Assembly: GCA_000611775.1 (NCBI GenBank)
Contig: KK106986.1
Span: 930,001 to 994,000 of the forward strand
Source of the DNA: Umbilicaria muhlenbergii
Taxonomy: Eukaryota; Ascomycota; Lecanoromycetes; Umbilicariales; Umbilicariaceae
DNA length: 64,000 bases
Direction of reading: 5' to 3'
Position 1 is the first letter of the stretch, and each line of letters begins with the position of its first letter. Both the position numbers and the translations under genes were made by a program. Of this stretch, positions 60,452 to 64,000 are shown in pieces. The notes beneath the pieces are model-generated. The model was not told where the DNA came from and did not search any database. It saw only the letters and a list, made by a program, of their open reading frames with translations.

Positions 60452-62441
60452 ATGTCATTCTTAAGAAGAAGAGTCCTGGGTCGATCTGATTCGGAGATTT
60501 CCTTGGGAACAAGTCCGCACAACGGGGAAGAAGTCCGTCTTGTGCCGGTTTCGAAGTTGAAGAAGCTCTCCAAAGGCCACAAGAGCAAGCGGCGCAATGG
60601 ATTTATTTTCGGCTTAGGAGGCCTCTTCGGTATCATCGTGGCGGCCTTGTTCGCCAGTCACCACGATGTGATCAGCCTGGAAAGCATCATGGACTTGAAT
60701 CTGGAAAGTGTTCTTGACGTGATACCGGCGGGTATCATTAGGGACGCCAAAGAACTCACGGTAAACATGACTTATACCATACCCAGACTGAAGAGGCCAA
60801 CGCTGAAGCTGACTGAAGTTTTGCCTTTAGGAACATGAGCGCAATACGGTCAAGTACGACTCGTTTTCAGTGGGTCTACACCTTCAATCGCAAGGTATCA
60901 AAGCTTTACATCCAGTCATCATGATACCAGGGGTCATCTCTACTGGATTAGAGAGCTGGGGTACGGAGATATCATCACGGCAGTACTTTAGGAAGAGATT
61001 GTGGGGCAGTTGGAGCATGATGAGGGCACTCGTGCTTGACAAGGCGAGCTGGAAACGCCACATAATGCTAGATCAGAACACAGGACTGGATCCTCCGGGC
61101 ATCAAGATTCGAGCCGCGCAGGGTTTTGATGCAGCGGACTTTTTTATTACGGGGTACTGGATCTGGAACAAGATTCTGGAAAACCTGGCGACCATCGGAT
61201 ACGATCCCACAAACGCATTCACGGCTGCTTACGACTGGCGGCTCTCATATAAGAACCTGGAGATTCGCGATCAGTATTTCACCCGCCTGAAGTCATATAT
61301 AGAGACTGCGTTGAAGACGTCTGATCAAAAGATAGTTCTCGTGTCTCATAGCATGGGCTCGCAGGTTATCTTCTGGTTTTTCCACTGGGTAGAAGCCGAG
61401 GAGCACGGCGGCGGTGGACCTAACTGGGTAGACACTCACATTGAAGCGTGGATCAACATTAGCGGATGTATGCTAGGGGCTTTGAAAGGGCTGCCGGCAG
61501 TGCTCTCGGGAGAGATGAAAGACACGGCGCAGCTCAATGCATTTGCCGTGTATGGTCTGGAAAAGTTCCTGGCAAAGGAGGAGCGAGCCGAGATATTCAG
61601 AGCGATGCCTGGAATTTCCAGCATGCTCCCTAAAGGAGGAAATGCTGTGTGGGGGACCAAAACCTGGGCTCCTGATGATCTGCCGGATCAGAAAGTCAGT
61701 TTTGGGACCTTCATCAACTTCAGAGAGAGCAACTCGACCCAATCTCCGGCCAATTTGACCATTGAGCAGAGTATGGACTATCTCCTACAACACACCGACT
61801 CTTGGTACAAGGATATGATCTTGAGCAGTTACTCGCATGGTGTTGCCCATACCATCGCCGAAGTTCGAGATAATGAACGCGATATGAAGAAGTGGATCAA
61901 CCCTCTCGAGACAAGATTACCACTCGCACCACATCTTAAGATCTATTGCTTCTATGGTGTTGGCAAGAAAACAGAACGAAGCTATTTTTATCGAGAGGAC
62001 CAAGACCCGCTATCGAAACTGAACGTCACTATTGACACAGCCCTAACACTGGGAGAGATTGACCATGGGATCATTCCGGGCGAAGGTGACGGCACTGTGC
62101 CATTGATTAGTAATGGTTATATGTGCGCCAAGGGTTGGAGAATGAAGCGCTACAACCCTGCTGGTGTACAAATCAAAGTCTACGAAATGCCTCATGAGCC
62201 GGACAGGTTCTCTCCCAGGGGTGGACCTAACACTGGTAAGCTTACTGTCGGGGTCGAATGTGACTTCAGCTAACCGTTGTTCTCAGGCGATCATGTCGAC
62301 ATTCTTGGCAGGTCGTCGCTGAACGACCTGATTCTCCGTGTCGCTGGAGGAAAGGGCGACCAGATCGAGGAAAACTATGTTTCGAAAATACGGCAGTACG
62401 CCGAAAATGTCAAGATTTATGATGATGATGAAAGCGCATAA
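60452..62441 (+). CDS. LRO1: Phospholipid:diacylglycerol acyltransferase (LRO1/PDAT)
   Basis: Exons 60452-60760, 60831-62235 and 62287-62441 encode about 622 residues. A basic N-tail (KLKKLSKGHKSKRRNG) precedes one transmembrane segment (about 51-69), then an LCAT-fold lumenal domain. This has the lid region MIPGVISTGLESWG, salt-bridge-type AYDWRLSYKNLEIRDQYF, the nucleophile in VSHSMGSQ (Ser about 277), the acid in GEGDGTVPL (Asp about 522) and the base in DHVDILG (His about 573). Known reaction: transfers an acyl chain from a phospholipid to diacylglycerol, making triacylglycerol and lysophospholipid at the ER and lipid droplets. The ATG at 60452 is chosen; the frame is open a little further up but without an ATG. 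The last intron splits the Gly before the catalytic DHV motif. Confidence 0.95.
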
Positions 62442-63300
62442 GTAAAAGCTGTGTCGATTTGGTCAGACATGCATATCTAGGAGTTGGCGCATCGAACTGT
62501 ATAGACTGATACCCCAGATCGCGAGCATGTCTTTAACATATCAATACTCTCAGGGAGTCAGCCGGAATTAGTGATTCATACAAATCAGGTTGCATTTCAG
62601 GCGCCTAAACCCGGTGGTTGTTGTGTATTTCATCCCTTGTTTTGTAATTCCAAGAGATCAACTGCAAGCTTGGGTTTCACTCGGAGTTCATGTGCATATG
62701 CTCAATGTTGTCAGGGCATCCTACATTGATTCTCCCGAGGTCTCCGTCGTCCACTAGCTTTTTGGCCGAGCGACTTGTTGTGATGGGAATAAAGTGTCGA
62801 ACACTTAGAATGACGAAGGGATGGTCACAGCCGGGCACAAATCTCATTGCACATTGGAGACCGCTGCGGCAGGACGAGAGAAGCTTGAAAATAGGCAGAG
62901 AAGAAGCGAAAGCAAAGCGTCCTCATAGATGAAGATGGAATCGCCGAGACAGGACGGCACGGGGTGGCTTCTTGACATTCTCGGAACCCAAAAGAGTCAC
63001 CTCAACGACTACAGAACTACTCGTTGTCTAATGTCGATTGCCAAGACGAACTTGTGGCTCCGAGCTCTCCCAGAGACGTTCGAGCTTTCCCAGAGACGTT
63101 CAACCCATATCCAAGATTGTGTGACAAGAGCATCTGAGATTGCCGAAGGTTACATCGAAGACTCTGAACCAAGGATGAGATCGATGGTCGTTGGAGGATT
63201 TACAAAAGATACGTTTGTTGAGCCTGCTCATGCTTTAACCGCGTCCTTTCATAACGTAGGGATGATATATCATGTCTCTTGAGTAAAACTTCCGCTATGT
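62442..63300. other. Intergenic region with unrecognised short frames
   Basis: A 117-residue frame at 62,929-63,282 matches no family I know. It contains a short direct duplication (CCCAGAGACGTTC twice near 63,069-63,100). It is not called as a gene. Confidence 0.35.
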
Positions 63301-63328
63301 ACTCTTGACTGTGTACCGCTGCTGAGCT

Positions 63329-63760
63329 TTGACCTTATGCACCCAAGGGGGTTTCGTTCTAGATGTGACTACCGCAATCAACGCCGGTGGAACCGCGCCA
63401 CCCAATTCCAGGTCGTCCTTACTGGCTCCATTGACTACAATACTAATCGCCAGGCGCCTTCGCAAGCTATCGGCTCTTTCAAAACGCCTTAGATATTACA
63501 CAGTCCACCGTGGCCTTGGAGGCCAAGACAGCCTACACTATAGACACGCCACTAACGGCGTCTACAATGCTTGCAACTTCTTCAACGCTTTTATATTATC
63601 TAGGAACAACGTGCGGCAAGGTCTCTATGGCTCCTTCTACATGCACTCCTGGGGTCCTCGCTAGGCCACGGACACAAGTTAGATTTGCGGTACCAACGGA
63701 TATACTGACTTAGGGTCTTACTCGTGTTACCATACTATAAATGTTATTTGGTATTGTTGG
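63329..63760 (+). pseudogene. Possible remnant of a secreted-type fungal protein gene
   Basis: Plus-strand pieces in different frames resemble an arrangement seen in small secreted fungal proteins: FQVVLTGSIDYNTNRQAPS near 63.40-63.46 kb, then VYNACNFFNAFILSRNNV and GLYGSFYMHSWGPR ending in a stop at 63,662-63,664. Beyond the stop, in the same frame, come ATDTS and GTNGYTDLGSYS. The need for a frame change and the in-frame stop suggest a pseudogene, although unrecognised introns could explain part of it. No function is proposed. Confidence 0.3.
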
Positions 63761-64000
63761 ATGTTGAGCAAAGATATTTTTCTTACTGCAACAGGGTATG
63801 GTGAGATAGGGGATGAAGTGTGGTTAAAGTTTGATTGAAGCGTACGAGGAGTGTGGTATAGAGAGGCGTGAGCCTAGTTTGAAAATGCATTGATAATTGA
63901 TAATTGAACATGGGAATTGGAGCATGCAATCCCCTTTTGAAAGCTGACATCGTGAACTGTGTATTAGAACGCTCGCCAAGTGGTCATGTGATCACGTGCT
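63761..64000. other. Right end of window, no gene seen
   Basis: No convincing coding sequence; it includes a short TTGATAATTGATAATTGA direct repeat near 63,890. Confidence 0.35.

Overview
The window is filamentous-ascomycete (Pezizomycotina-like) nuclear DNA. Genes have short introns of about 50-110 bp with GT..AG ends and CTGAC/CTAAC-type branch points, and the gene set is typical of these fungi (Chs4/Skt5-like chitin synthase activator, 2EXR/F-box-like protein, PDAT, RPN12, CHL1, condensin, CDC7). I cannot name the genus. Gene models were built by reading splice sites by eye; exon coordinates are in each entry.

Left block (1-5.9 kb): a GST-like gene running off the left edge, a BLES03/DUF1917 gene, a 2EXR/F-box-like gene and the proteasome lid gene RPN12. 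Two of them (BLES03-like and RPN12) show an abrupt switch along the coding strand from very C-rich to very G-rich.

Middle block (about 5.92-40.0 kb): a repeat island with almost no CpG but plenty of CpA and TpG and no general TpA excess. This is not the classic CpA-directed RIP signature; it looks like CpG-directed C-to-T change. The base layer is a decayed RecQ-type helicase (5.9-20.6 kb) interrupted by a solo LTR (TSD CTTAT), a full-length but dead chromodomain Ty3/gypsy element on the minus strand (TSD AATTC) and an 811-bp hAT-like non-autonomous DNA transposon (TSD CTGTTGAC) that still carries normal CpG. To its right lies a second gypsy family, 5'-truncated, whose integrase region was hit by a second copy of the first family (plus strand, TSD TGATG). 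That copy in turn contains a ~1-kb AT-rich element, and a shorter inverted copy of it lies at 38.1-38.7 kb. There is one assembly gap (27,014-27,497).

Right block (40.6-64 kb): a CCCH zinc-finger gene, HOP2, the Chs4/Skt5-like gene with a spliced CaaX box, CHL1, ribosomal protein uL15 (RPL28), CDC7, condensin subunit 1, NatC subunit NAA30 and PDAT (LRO1), then a gene-poor end with a possible pseudogene. CHL1, CDC7, condensin-1 and HOP2 all act on chromosome replication, cohesion, condensation or meiotic pairing; CDC7 and condensin-1 are divergent with start codons 342 bp apart. The flanking genes look intact and are not CpG-depleted, so the mutational process was confined to repeats.
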